The notes under the pieces: generated by a model
Told to the model about the DNA's origin: nothing
Databases searched by the model: none
What the model saw: the letters and a program-made list of their open reading frames with translations, nothing else
Position numbers and translations under genes: made by a program
DNA from: Acidobacteriota bacterium
Lineage (GTDB): Bacteria; Acidobacteriota; Terriglobia; Bryobacterales; Bryobacteraceae
DNA length: 35,513 nucleotides
NCBI GenBank assembly: GCA_016870995.1
Contig: VFZU01000057.1
Span: 1 to 35,513 of the forward strand
Reading direction: 5' to 3'
In this document: positions 25,052-31,285 of the stretch, in pieces
How positions within the stretch are numbered: position 1 is the first letter of the stretch
How the letters are laid out: every line of letters begins with the position of its first letter

Positions 25052-25717
25052 ATGAACAAACTTGCCACCGTGGCCATCGCGGCCGCCATCCTGCTCTCCA
25101 GTTGCGTCACAAAAGAGGAGAAATCGCCCACCCTTCCCGAGGCCAAAATTGACAAAGTCCTCCCCGACAAAATCCTCGAAGGCCAGCCCTTCAATCAGCA
25201 ACCCAACGGCGCCAGCGCCCTCTCCGTCACAGGCGCCAACCTCGTCAAAGGCTCTCGCATCAAGCTCAACGGCAAGCCCCTTGAGACCGCCTCGAGCGAC
25301 GGCACTTCCCTCGCCGCCCTCATCCCCACCGAGATGTTCGCCAAGTCCGGCAGCTACATCATCACCGTCGAAACTCCCGACGGCCGCTCCTCAAACCCAC
25401 TTCCCTGGCTCGTCCTTGCCAAGACCGGCCCCGCCCCGGTCATCACCTCGCTTCACCCCGACACCACCCCTGCCGCCAAAGGCTTCAACGTCCAGGCCAG
25501 CGGCGTCTCCGCCATGGGCATGGTCGGCGCCAACTTCCTCCCCGGCGCCAAGATCCTCATCGACGGTAAGGAGATGGAAACTTCCTTCGGCAACACCGAC
25601 CAACTCGGCGCCGTAGTCGCCCCCTCAGCCTACGCCAAACCCGGCAAGTACAAAGTCACAGTCAAGAATCCCGACGGCAAACTCAGCGCTGCTCGCGACT
25701 TCATCGTTACTCCCTGA
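25052..25717 (+). CDS. Lipoprotein with two IPT/TIG (Ig-like) repeats
   Basis: The 221-residue protein has a type II signal peptide with lipobox LLSSC (cysteine 18). Two IPT/TIG-like repeats follow. In repeat 1 (~35-122): LSVTGANLVKGSRIKLNGKP and SGSYIITVETPDGRSSN. In repeat 2 (~128-221): MVGANFLPGAKILIDGKEME and PGKYKVTVKNPDGKLSA. The repeated G-A-N-(F/L)-x-x-G-x-x-(I/V)-x-(L/I)-(N/D)-G and PDG end motifs are typical of the fold. It is a small surface-facing binding or scaffold protein. It starts 6 bp after one GT-C gene and overlaps the start of the other, so the three are co-expressed. The role is inferred from location only. Confidence 0.85.
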   Translation: MNKLATVAIAAAILLSSCVTKEEKSPTLPEAKIDKVLPDKILEGQPFNQQPNGASALSVTGANLVKGSRIKLNGKPLETASSDGTSLAALIPTEMFAKSGSYIITVETPDGRSSNPLPWLVLAKTGPAPVITSLHPDTTPAAKGFNVQASGVSAMGMVGANFLPGAKILIDGKEMETSFGNTDQLGAVVAPSAYAKPGKYKVTVKNPDGKLSAARDFIVTP

Positions 25718-27591
25718 TGCGCCGCCTGGAACTCGCAACTCTAGCCATCGCCATCAGTCTCTTCCTCGGCGCAACACTGCCCTGGATCCAGCACTTGGGT
25801 CTCGAATACGACGAGGCCCATTTCCTCCCTCTCGCCACACAAATCGCCTTCGGTGCCGAGCAGCGCCTCGACCCTCCTTGGGGCATCACCATCGCCAACC
25901 GCCCCATCCCCTTCATGACGATGCCTTACGTCGGCGCGCTCGATTCCTTTCTCTACGCCATTCCCTACTCGATCTTCGGCACATCAGTCGCCGTCTCCCG
26001 CGCCACCAACATCGCCCTCGGCCTGATCATCCTCATCCTCGCCTTCCACATCGCCCGCCGCGAATCCGGCCTTTGGGCCGCAGCCCTCGCCGCAGCCCTC
26101 ATCCTCGCGGATGTCGAACTGCTCTTGCACATCCCCACCCACTTCGGCCCCTTCCTCTTGCAACAACTCCTCACCCTGGCCGCCATCGCCTGCCTCCAGC
26201 ATTGGTGGCGCACCTCTGCTCACTCCACCTTCTTCCTCGCCATCGCGCTGCTCGCCCTCGCCTTTCACGAGAAGCTCACCTTCATCTGGATCCTCTCCGC
26301 CCTCGCCCTCGCCATTCTGCTCTTTGAATTCAAACGCACCTGGTCCCAATCCCGCTGGTGGTTCTACCCGCTTGGCCTCTTGCTCGCCATCGTCATCGTC
26401 AGCCCGATCCTCTATTTCGCCTGGGCCGCCCCCGAGGTCATCCTGGGCTTCGGCAAAGCGAGCGCCAAACTTCCCGCAGATTTCAATCAACTCCTCGCCT
26501 CCCGCTGGCACGTCTTCGACCTCATGCTCCGCGGCAACTGGACCATTGAATTCACCACCGGCGAACCACCAGCTTCCCTCTCTCGCGGCCCCGCCCTGCT
26601 CATCCTCTTCTTTGTCGGCCTGCTCGCAACGATCTTCACGCGCCAACGCTTGGCCCTCATTCTTTACACCACCGCCCTCGGCGTCTGGCTCTGGAACTTC
26701 GCCTTCCCCGACGCCGGCCGCATGCACCACGTCCTCCTGATGGCTCCGTTCTGGCAGATCGCCGCGGGCATTGCACTCTCTCAAGTCCTCCCGCCGCTCC
26801 GCCTCGCCGCATGCACCCTCATCCTCTGGTCTGCCTTCGACGCCACCCGCTGCTATGCCTACTACAACACCCAGGTCCGCGCCACCGGCGGCATCAACCA
26901 CTGGTCCGACATGTCCACCCGCGCTTACGAGTGGCTCAACGCCAACCCTTCGCTCGATCCCGTCACTACCTCCTGGGGCCTCGCCCGTCCCATCAATACA
27001 TTCAGCGGCGGGCGCATCAACACCGTCGAACACTACTTCGACACCCTGCCGGAAACTCTCTCTGAAGACACCATCCGCCAGCTCAAACCCCTCATCGAAA
27101 AAGAGCGCCAGGTCTGGCTCGTCTCAAGCGTCATGCCCATCTATGAGCAACAGTGGCAACGCGTCGTTGCCCTCGCCGGTCGCAAGCCCCTTCACCTCAA
27201 AACATTTCACTCCCGCAACCAAACCCAGCAAATCGTCGCCTACACATTCACGCCCGCTCAACCCGCTCCCGCCCAATGGGTCAAAATCAATTCCACAGAA
27301 TTCCCCACCCCCACTCAACTCCGCATCCAGTTCGAAGGCAAAGCCAGCCAGGACGGCGAATATCTAAACATCCAATGGCTCGACGCCGCAGGCAACATCA
27401 TCGCCACAGACAATCGCAACTTCTACTGGACTCCTCACCTCCGCTCCGCCTCCACCTTCGAATTCACTCCCACCTACTGGCCTTCCAGCTTCAACCGCCA
27501 ACAGCTCAATCAAGCCCCGCCCGCTCGCATTCGCATTGAGTCCAAACTGAATCAAGCCCGCATCACATCCATCGAGGTACCTGCTCCATGA
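25717..27591 (+). CDS. Second GT-C membrane glycosyltransferase (PMT-2 type)
   Basis: The 624-residue protein has about eleven to thirteen membrane helices and a C-terminal soluble region (~420-624). The first loop has LEYDEAHFLPLATQI; the D-E pair is the catalytic signature of the GT39/PMT_2 group. A late block (EGKASQDGEYLNIQWLDAAG) looks like a beta-rich carbohydrate-binding-type domain. It overlaps the lipoprotein stop by one base (TGATG) and its own stop overlaps the dipeptidase start (ATGA). It is clearly diverged from the GT-C at 23150, so the pair may act at different steps. The sugar and acceptor are unknown. Confidence 0.85.
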   Translation: MRRLELATLAIAISLFLGATLPWIQHLGLEYDEAHFLPLATQIAFGAEQRLDPPWGITIANRPIPFMTMPYVGALDSFLYAIPYSIFGTSVAVSRATNIALGLIILILAFHIARRESGLWAAALAAALILADVELLLHIPTHFGPFLLQQLLTLAAIACLQHWWRTSAHSTFFLAIALLALAFHEKLTFIWILSALALAILLFEFKRTWSQSRWWFYPLGLLLAIVIVSPILYFAWAAPEVILGFGKASAKLPADFNQLLASRWHVFDLMLRGNWTIEFTTGEPPASLSRGPALLILFFVGLLATIFTRQRLALILYTTALGVWLWNFAFPDAGRMHHVLLMAPFWQIAAGIALSQVLPPLRLAACTLILWSAFDATRCYAYYNTQVRATGGINHWSDMSTRAYEWLNANPSLDPVTTSWGLARPINTFSGGRINTVEHYFDTLPETLSEDTIRQLKPLIEKERQVWLVSSVMPIYEQQWQRVVALAGRKPLHLKTFHSRNQTQQIVAYTFTPAQPAPAQWVKINSTEFPTPTQLRIQFEGKASQDGEYLNIQWLDAAGNIIATDNRNFYWTPHLRSASTFEFTPTYWPSSFNRQQLNQAPPARIRIESKLNQARITSIEVPAP

Positions 27592-28280
27592 AACTCCTGC
27601 TCTTCCTTCTGCTCGCCCAGCACGACACCTTCCGCATCCAACTGCAAAAGCCTCTCGACGAGCTCCGTCGCATCGCCGATGCGAGCACTCCCCCGCCTCA
27701 ACCCGCGAACCTCCGCGCACCCGATCTGGTCAACCTCAAAAGCCTATCCCCCTCCATCCACTTCGACATCCGCTACGCCACCACGAACAACTTCATGGGT
27801 GCTGCCCTTTACGACAAGCCCGCAGCCTACCTCCAACGCCCCGCCGCCCAGGCTCTCCTCGCCGTCCACAACGGACTCGCCCACCAAGGCCTCGGCCTCC
27901 TCATCCACGATGCCTATCGCCCATGGCGCGTCACTAAAATGTTCTGGGATGCAACACCGCAAGCCCAACGCAACTTCGTCGCCGACCCCGAAAAAGGCTC
28001 CAAACACAATCGCGGCTGCGCCGTCGATCTCACTCTCTATGACCTCAAAACCGGTCAACCCATCGTCATGCCCTCCGGCTTCGACGAATTCTCAGAGCGC
28101 GCCTACCCCACCTACAAAGGCGGCACCAAGAAACAACGCCGCTACCGCGACCTCCTGCGCAAAGCCATGGAGTCCAACGGTTTCACCGTCAACGAAGACG
28201 AGTGGTGGCACTTCGATTACAAAGACTGGCAACTATACCCCGTCCTCAACATCAGCTTCGACGAGCTCGAAGCCCGCTGA
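27588..28280 (+). CDS. VanX-like D-alanyl-D-alanine dipeptidase (peptidase M15D)
   Basis: The 230-residue protein has a short hydrophobic leader (MKLLLFLLLAQ), so it is likely exported. Its C-terminal half is a VanX/M15D zinc peptidase: DAYRPWRV (R111), SKHNRGCAVDL (H140, D147) and NEDEWWHFDY (E205, H208). These are the three zinc ligands and the catalytic glutamate. The family hydrolyses D-Ala-D-Ala. No vanA/vanH-like genes are nearby, so a resistance role is not supported; a cell-wall recycling role is more likely. It overlaps the second GT-C gene (ATGA) and, at its end, the convergent MFS gene by 29 bp. Confidence 0.9.
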   Translation: MKLLLFLLLAQHDTFRIQLQKPLDELRRIADASTPPPQPANLRAPDLVNLKSLSPSIHFDIRYATTNNFMGAALYDKPAAYLQRPAAQALLAVHNGLAHQGLGLLIHDAYRPWRVTKMFWDATPQAQRNFVADPEKGSKHNRGCAVDLTLYDLKTGQPIVMPSGFDEFSERAYPTYKGGTKKQRRYRDLLRKAMESNGFTVNEDEWWHFDYKDWQLYPVLNISFDELEAR

Positions 28281-29475
28281 TCTTCGCCTCAACCCAGAGC
28301 AACAAGAGCAGCACAAACACCATCAGGCTACACCACAGCGGCACCGTCATCGCAGAGCTTTCTGTCGAAAGCTCCGCCCAGAACGCAATCGCCGCCGGCG
28401 CCAGAATTCCCCCGATCATTCCCAACCCAAAAATCCCATGAAACAGGTTCGAGTGAAACTCTCGAAACTGATCCCCCACACGCTCCACCAACAATGGGTA
28501 CACAAATGAGAACCCCATCGCCGTCATCGTCAAACCCAGCAACGCCCCCCAGGAGTTGCTCGCACTCCCGAAGATCAACACCCCCACCCAGGACAATCCT
28601 GCACTCACCAGCAACAATCGCCGTCGCGCGAACCGCGCAATCAACGCCTGCCCGATAAACCGTCCAGCCAGCAACGCCAAACAGTAATAGCTCAAAAAGT
28701 ACATCGCCGCTGCCGGACTCATCCCAGACTTCAGGATCAAATGCAGCGGCACCCACTCCAATACCGAAACTTCCGCCGCCGTCTCAAAAAACAAGAGCGC
28801 GGCAAACAGCACATGCACCGGACTCCAAAAGTCGCTTAAGGCCGGCTGCAACCGTAAATCCAAAACTTCCACATCCTGCGGCAAGCCTTTGCGGAAAATC
28901 CAGAAGGCAGCCCCAAATGGCGCAAGTGCCAGCAGAATAAAGAGCCCCTCAAACTTCGTCCACCCATAAGACATGGCCCCAAGCAGCGCCGTCAAAAAAG
29001 CACCGAGCCCAATCAGCCCCCCAGCCAGATTCATCGTTGCCGCAGCTTCCCGTTCATACAATCGCCGGAGCAACTGCACAGTCGCCGCCATAATTCCGCC
29101 TTGTGCCAACCCAACCAGCCCTAATGCAAAATCGCGTCCAATTTCAGGGGCGGGCGGGGCGCTGAATTCCACCAGCACGATCCCCATCGCTGCCACCACA
29201 AACGAAATCGCCATCAGCCGATGCGCCCCAAACCGCCGCAACACCACACCGCTCCCGCGCAAAGCCAGTACGACACCAGCCGCAAAACTCAGAAAGTGCA
29301 ACCCGATCGCCAAGTAGGGCGGCTGCAGGTGATAATCCCAGGCAGGCAATGCCGCCCCTGGAATTGCCATTAAAACCCCGATCAGGAAAAATCCCGCAAA
29401 TGCCCGCCGTTCCGATCCCTGCTGCGGGATCTCAGCCGATGCCATTTCAACCGGCTGTTGAGCTGAGGAGGACAC
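28252..29475 (-). CDS. MFS transporter
   Basis: The 407-residue protein has about 12 hydrophobic helices with a short cytoplasmic N-terminus. It keeps the N-terminal helix plan of MFS porters (AFAGFFLIGVLMAIPGAALP; RFGAHRLMAISFVV). No family-specific motif lets me name its substrate. The start is GTG at 29475; an in-frame ATG at 29445 is possible and no good ribosome site favours either. The 3' end overlaps the dipeptidase gene by 29 bp. An operator-like palindrome lies just upstream of the start, suggesting repressor control. Confidence 0.82.
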   Translation of the reverse strand: MSSSAQQPVEMASAEIPQQGSERRAFAGFFLIGVLMAIPGAALPAWDYHLQPPYLAIGLHFLSFAAGVVLALRGSGVVLRRFGAHRLMAISFVVAAMGIVLVEFSAPPAPEIGRDFALGLVGLAQGGIMAATVQLLRRLYEREAAATMNLAGGLIGLGAFLTALLGAMSYGWTKFEGLFILLALAPFGAAFWIFRKGLPQDVEVLDLRLQPALSDFWSPVHVLFAALLFFETAAEVSVLEWVPLHLILKSGMSPAAAMYFLSYYCLALLAGRFIGQALIARFARRRLLLVSAGLSWVGVLIFGSASNSWGALLGLTMTAMGFSFVYPLLVERVGDQFREFHSNLFHGIFGLGMIGGILAPAAIAFWAELSTESSAMTVPLWCSLMVFVLLLLLWVEAKISGLRARRS

Positions 29476-29479
29476 TTCT

Positions 29480-29497
29480 AGATTCTATACAGAATCT
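29480..29497. promoter_or_regulatory. Operator-like palindrome at the start of the MFS gene
   Basis: AGATTCT-ATAC-AGAATCT is a perfect 7+7 inverted repeat 5 bp from the MFS GTG start. On the minus strand it contains TATAGA, a possible -10. This placement fits repressor control of the transporter. Confidence 0.5.
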
Positions 29498-29573
29498 CTC
29501 TTACAACCACACTACAACTTACAGGTCGTAATTTTCGCATACCACAATCCGTAGGCCCATGCGTGTTTTTCTC

Positions 29574-29602
29574 TTGACGCGTTTTCGGATTCCAATTATA
29601 TT
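29574..29602 (+). promoter_or_regulatory. Near-consensus sigma-70 promoter
   Basis: TTGACG (29574-29579) and TATATT (29597-29602) are separated by exactly 17 bp. This is the best promoter match I see in the window. Transcription would start at about 29609, running right. Confidence 0.75.
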
Positions 29603-29638
29603 CAGGACATCACTGAGAAAGGAGGTGGTCCAGTCGAA

Positions 29639-29692
29639 ATGAAAAACGGCAGTAATATAGACGAGACAAAGCGTGAGGTGATTGACTGCTGA
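29639..29692 (+). CDS. Small ORF, 17 residues, function unknown
   Basis: The ORF is MKNGSNIDETKREVIDC, ATG at 29639, TGA at 29690-29692. Upstream, AAAGGAGGTGGTCCAG can pair with the 16S 3' end over 15-16 positions (one G-U wobble), with 5-13 nt between the pairing region and the ATG. It is a polar peptide with a C-terminal cysteine, no signal and no transmembrane segment. Its strong promoter and leader support expression, but translation is not shown. It could instead be only a leader within a regulatory RNA. Confidence 0.35.
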   Translation: MKNGSNIDETKREVIDC

Positions 29693-29778
29693 AATAGCGT
29701 TGATCATGTGTAGACTCCGACAGTGCCCGGAGTCGTTGCGAATGTGGACCTCTCGCCTCGCGCAAAAAGGTCTTGTGG

Positions 29779-29828
29779 AATCCCGCTGTGCCGCTGAGAA
29801 AGCCGCAGCGGGATTTTCATTTTCTTCA
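29779..29828 (+). terminator. Rho-independent terminator of the short transcript
   Basis: AATCCCGCTG (29779-29788) pairs with CAGCGGGATT (29806-29815); extra internal pairs are possible between GC-rich arms. On the plus strand the stem is followed by TTTTCATTTTC. It also lies just past the 3' end of the convergent rnpB, so it may serve both directions. Confidence 0.8.
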
Positions 29829-30236
29829 GCCCTTCTTCTATAAGCCGGTTCCTGTTACGCCCGGGCTTGCGCCCGATCGCAGGCAATCATTCCTCTTGGC
29901 GACATATTGCTACGCCGCTCCAGCAGCCTACCCGGGAGTCGTAGCGAGACGGGCCGCCTCTGCTCCCCTATTTGGCCTTGCTCCATGTGGGGTTTTCCCT
30001 GCCAGGTGCGATTGCTCGCCCCGCGGTGCGCTCTTACCGCACCTTTTCACCCTTACTCCCTCAGCCGAAGCTTTCAGAAGCGGTACATTTTCTGTGGCAC
30101 TTTCCGTCCAAACCGCTTTGAGCGGCCCAGCCCGGCCGTTAGCCGGCACATTGCCCGATGGAGACCGGACTTTCCTCCCGAAACTCACCTACTGAGTAGG
30201 CTTATTTCCGGCGATTGCCCGAAGAAGGGCTAAAGT
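29822..30236 (-). ncRNA. rnpB: RNase P RNA (rnpB), bacterial class A
   Basis: On the minus strand the ~415-nt RNA shows the conserved core: GGAGGAAAGTCCGG near the 5' end, GTGAAAAGGTGCGGTAAGAG, a later ACATGGAGCAAGGCCAAATA block, and AACAGGAACCGGCTTATAG near the 3' end. The P1 helix closes it: AGCCCTTCTTC at the 5' end pairs with GAAGAAGGGCT at the 3' end, which set the coordinates (ends good to about 5 nt). This is the catalytic RNA that trims the 5' leader of pre-tRNAs with RnpA. Open frames across this region are shadows. Confidence 0.95.
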
Positions 30237-30260
30237 CAGCTTAGCATCCCGCCGATAGCA

Positions 30261-30270
30261 CTTTAGTACT
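30261..30270. repeat. Intergenic 10-mer CTTTAGTACT, copy 2 of 3
   Basis: This copy sits 25 bp upstream of the inferred rnpB 5' end, near where a -35 region would be on the minus strand. It also lies ~165 bp upstream of copy 3, in the long leader of the PEP-CTERM gene. Confidence 0.4.
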
Positions 30271-30425
30271 GAGAGAGATGCTTATCTTTCCGGGTAAACC
30301 GGGACCAGCTAGAAGATAGTCCCATCAGTAATTTCCCTGAATCGTATTGAAAAATCAGGCAAATCGTGAAAAACTATTGCGGTAAACTCGGTTTTGTACT
30401 ACTATCAATATTTCACGGACGAAAA

Positions 30426-30435
30426 CTTTAGTACT
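30426..30435. repeat. Intergenic 10-mer CTTTAGTACT, copy 3 of 3
   Basis: The third copy lies 20 bp upstream of the PEP-CTERM start codon, just before the GGAGG ribosome site, likely within the 5' leader. Confidence 0.4.
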
Positions 30436-30455
30436 GTTACTACGGAGGAAAAAAT

Positions 30456-31211
30456 ATGAAGCGTTGTATCTCTACTCTTTGCCTGTTGGTCGGAGCCTCC
30501 GTGGCTTCCTACGCAGGCGTTATCTCTGCCATCACGGGCAACATGACTGGCCCCAACGGTTATCTCCAAAACTTCGATAGCCCTGCGATGTTCCCCGCAG
30601 GCTCCTTCACCTCGCTGCCGCAGTTTAACGCGACCGGTGGCACCCTCAATACCAACGTCAACATCCAGGCTGCGGGCGGTTCCGGCTCCCTCAACACCGG
30701 CAACACCGGTTCGGTCCAAACAGGCGGCAACGCCACCTTCGGCCTCTCGGGTCAATACTTGAATTCCTATGCCGGGTTCCCAGCCAATACGGCCCTATCT
30801 TCCAATTTCGTCCGAACCTTAACCTTTACGTTTAGCCAGGCAGTGAGCGAATTCCTGTTCAACTATGCCGCTCACGATGGAACAGGTTTCTACACGGTCA
30901 ACGGTCTCCCCACTGAGTACGCTCTGGTCAATCAGGCTTCTTGCACCGCAAACTGCACCCCGGCTTCGGCTGGATTTGTGGTGGATGGCTCCGTAACCTC
31001 GATTTCGTTTTTCACGATCACCTTCCAGGGCAATGACCGTGACATGAGCCGCGGTGGCGACATCGTCTTCATCGACAACCTTCGCTTGGTCGGCCCTGCC
31101 AACGGTACCGTCGAAACCTCCGGCGGTGGCAACGTAATCCCTGAACCCTCCACCTACGCCCTCATGGGTGCTGGCCTCCTGGCTCTCGGCTACGCCCGTC
31201 GCAAGAAGTAA
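30456..31211 (+). CDS. PEP-CTERM sorting-domain protein, secreted
   Basis: The 251-residue protein has a signal peptide (MKRCISTLCLLVGASVASYA) and ends with a PEP-CTERM sorting signal: VIPEPSTYALMGAGLLALGY then ARRKK. This signal directs cleavage by an exosortase and surface display. The central part is low-charge, G/N/T/S-rich (GSGSLNTGNTGSVQTGG), with a jelly-roll-like late segment (VTSISFFTITFQGNDRD). The ATG has a strong GGAGG ribosome site 7 bp upstream. It is a single-gene unit with its own terminator. The exosortase is not in the window. The specific binding target is unknown. Confidence 0.92.
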   Translation: MKRCISTLCLLVGASVASYAGVISAITGNMTGPNGYLQNFDSPAMFPAGSFTSLPQFNATGGTLNTNVNIQAAGGSGSLNTGNTGSVQTGGNATFGLSGQYLNSYAGFPANTALSSNFVRTLTFTFSQAVSEFLFNYAAHDGTGFYTVNGLPTEYALVNQASCTANCTPASAGFVVDGSVTSISFFTITFQGNDRDMSRGGDIVFIDNLRLVGPANGTVETSGGGNVIPEPSTYALMGAGLLALGYARRKK

Positions 31212-31229
31212 GCTGTTCCAAACCAAAGT

Positions 31230-31257
31230 AAAAAGGCCGCCTTCGGGCGGCCTTTTT
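31230..31257 (+). terminator. Strong rho-independent terminator of the PEP-CTERM gene
   Basis: AAAAAGGCCGCC (31230-31241) pairs with GGCGGCCTTTTT (31246-31257) around a TTCG tetraloop. It is a textbook intrinsic terminator, placed 18 bp after the stop codon. Confidence 0.95.
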
Positions 31258-31270
31258 CTTTTGCTTTGCA

Positions 31271-31276
31271 TATAAT
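31271..31276 (+). promoter_or_regulatory. Perfect -10 hexamer ahead of the PSD1 gene
   Basis: TATAAT lies 9 bp before the ATG at 31286, so transcription would begin within about 5 nt of it, giving a nearly leaderless mRNA. No -35 is clear because the PEP-CTERM terminator occupies that place. Confidence 0.4.
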
Positions 31277-31285
31277 AAAGGCACC

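Larger units (their letters stand above)
29609..29828 (+). ncRNA. Candidate short structured transcript, convergent with rnpB
   Basis: The unit starts from the promoter at 29574-29602 and ends at the terminator at 29779-29828, about 215 nt. It begins with a leader matching the complement of the 16S 3' end (AAAGGAGGTGGTCCAG, 29618-29633), followed by a 17-codon ORF. A hairpin GACTCCG/CGGAGTC (29713-29719/29728-29734) lies between ORF and terminator. It could be a small mRNA, a regulatory RNA or both. I do not recognise it as a known RNA class. Confidence 0.4.
30237..30455. other. Intergenic region between rnpB and the PEP-CTERM gene
   Basis: This 219-bp gap holds two copies of CTTTAGTACT, a small GGGAC/GTCCC stem (30301-30305/30319-30323) and an AT-rich stretch, and ends in the ribosome site of the next gene. 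The rnpB promoter must lie at its left edge. I see no riboswitch core or sigma-54 promoter that I can support. Confidence 0.4.

Noticed and set aside
25984-27033. 349-codon minus-strand ORF rich in E, G and D
   Set aside because: It lies opposite the second GT-C gene; the composition is typical of an antisense high-GC shadow.
27588-28280. VanX-like gene as part of a glycopeptide-resistance cassette
   Set aside because: No vanA, vanH, vanR or vanS genes are present, and it is coupled to glycosyltransferases.
29706-29843. 45-codon ORF starting MCRLRQCPESL downstream of the small ORF
   Set aside because: It runs through the terminator and into the 3' end of rnpB, lacks a ribosome site and has shadow-like composition.
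29773-30233. Several plus- and minus-strand ORFs of 60-140 codons
   Set aside because: They overlap the RNase P RNA gene, whose conserved core and P1 helix fully explain the sequence.
30237-30455. c-di-GMP (GEMM) riboswitch or sigma-54 promoter before the PEP-CTERM gene
   Set aside because: I searched for the GEMM core and for a TGGCAC-N5-TTGCW promoter and found neither.
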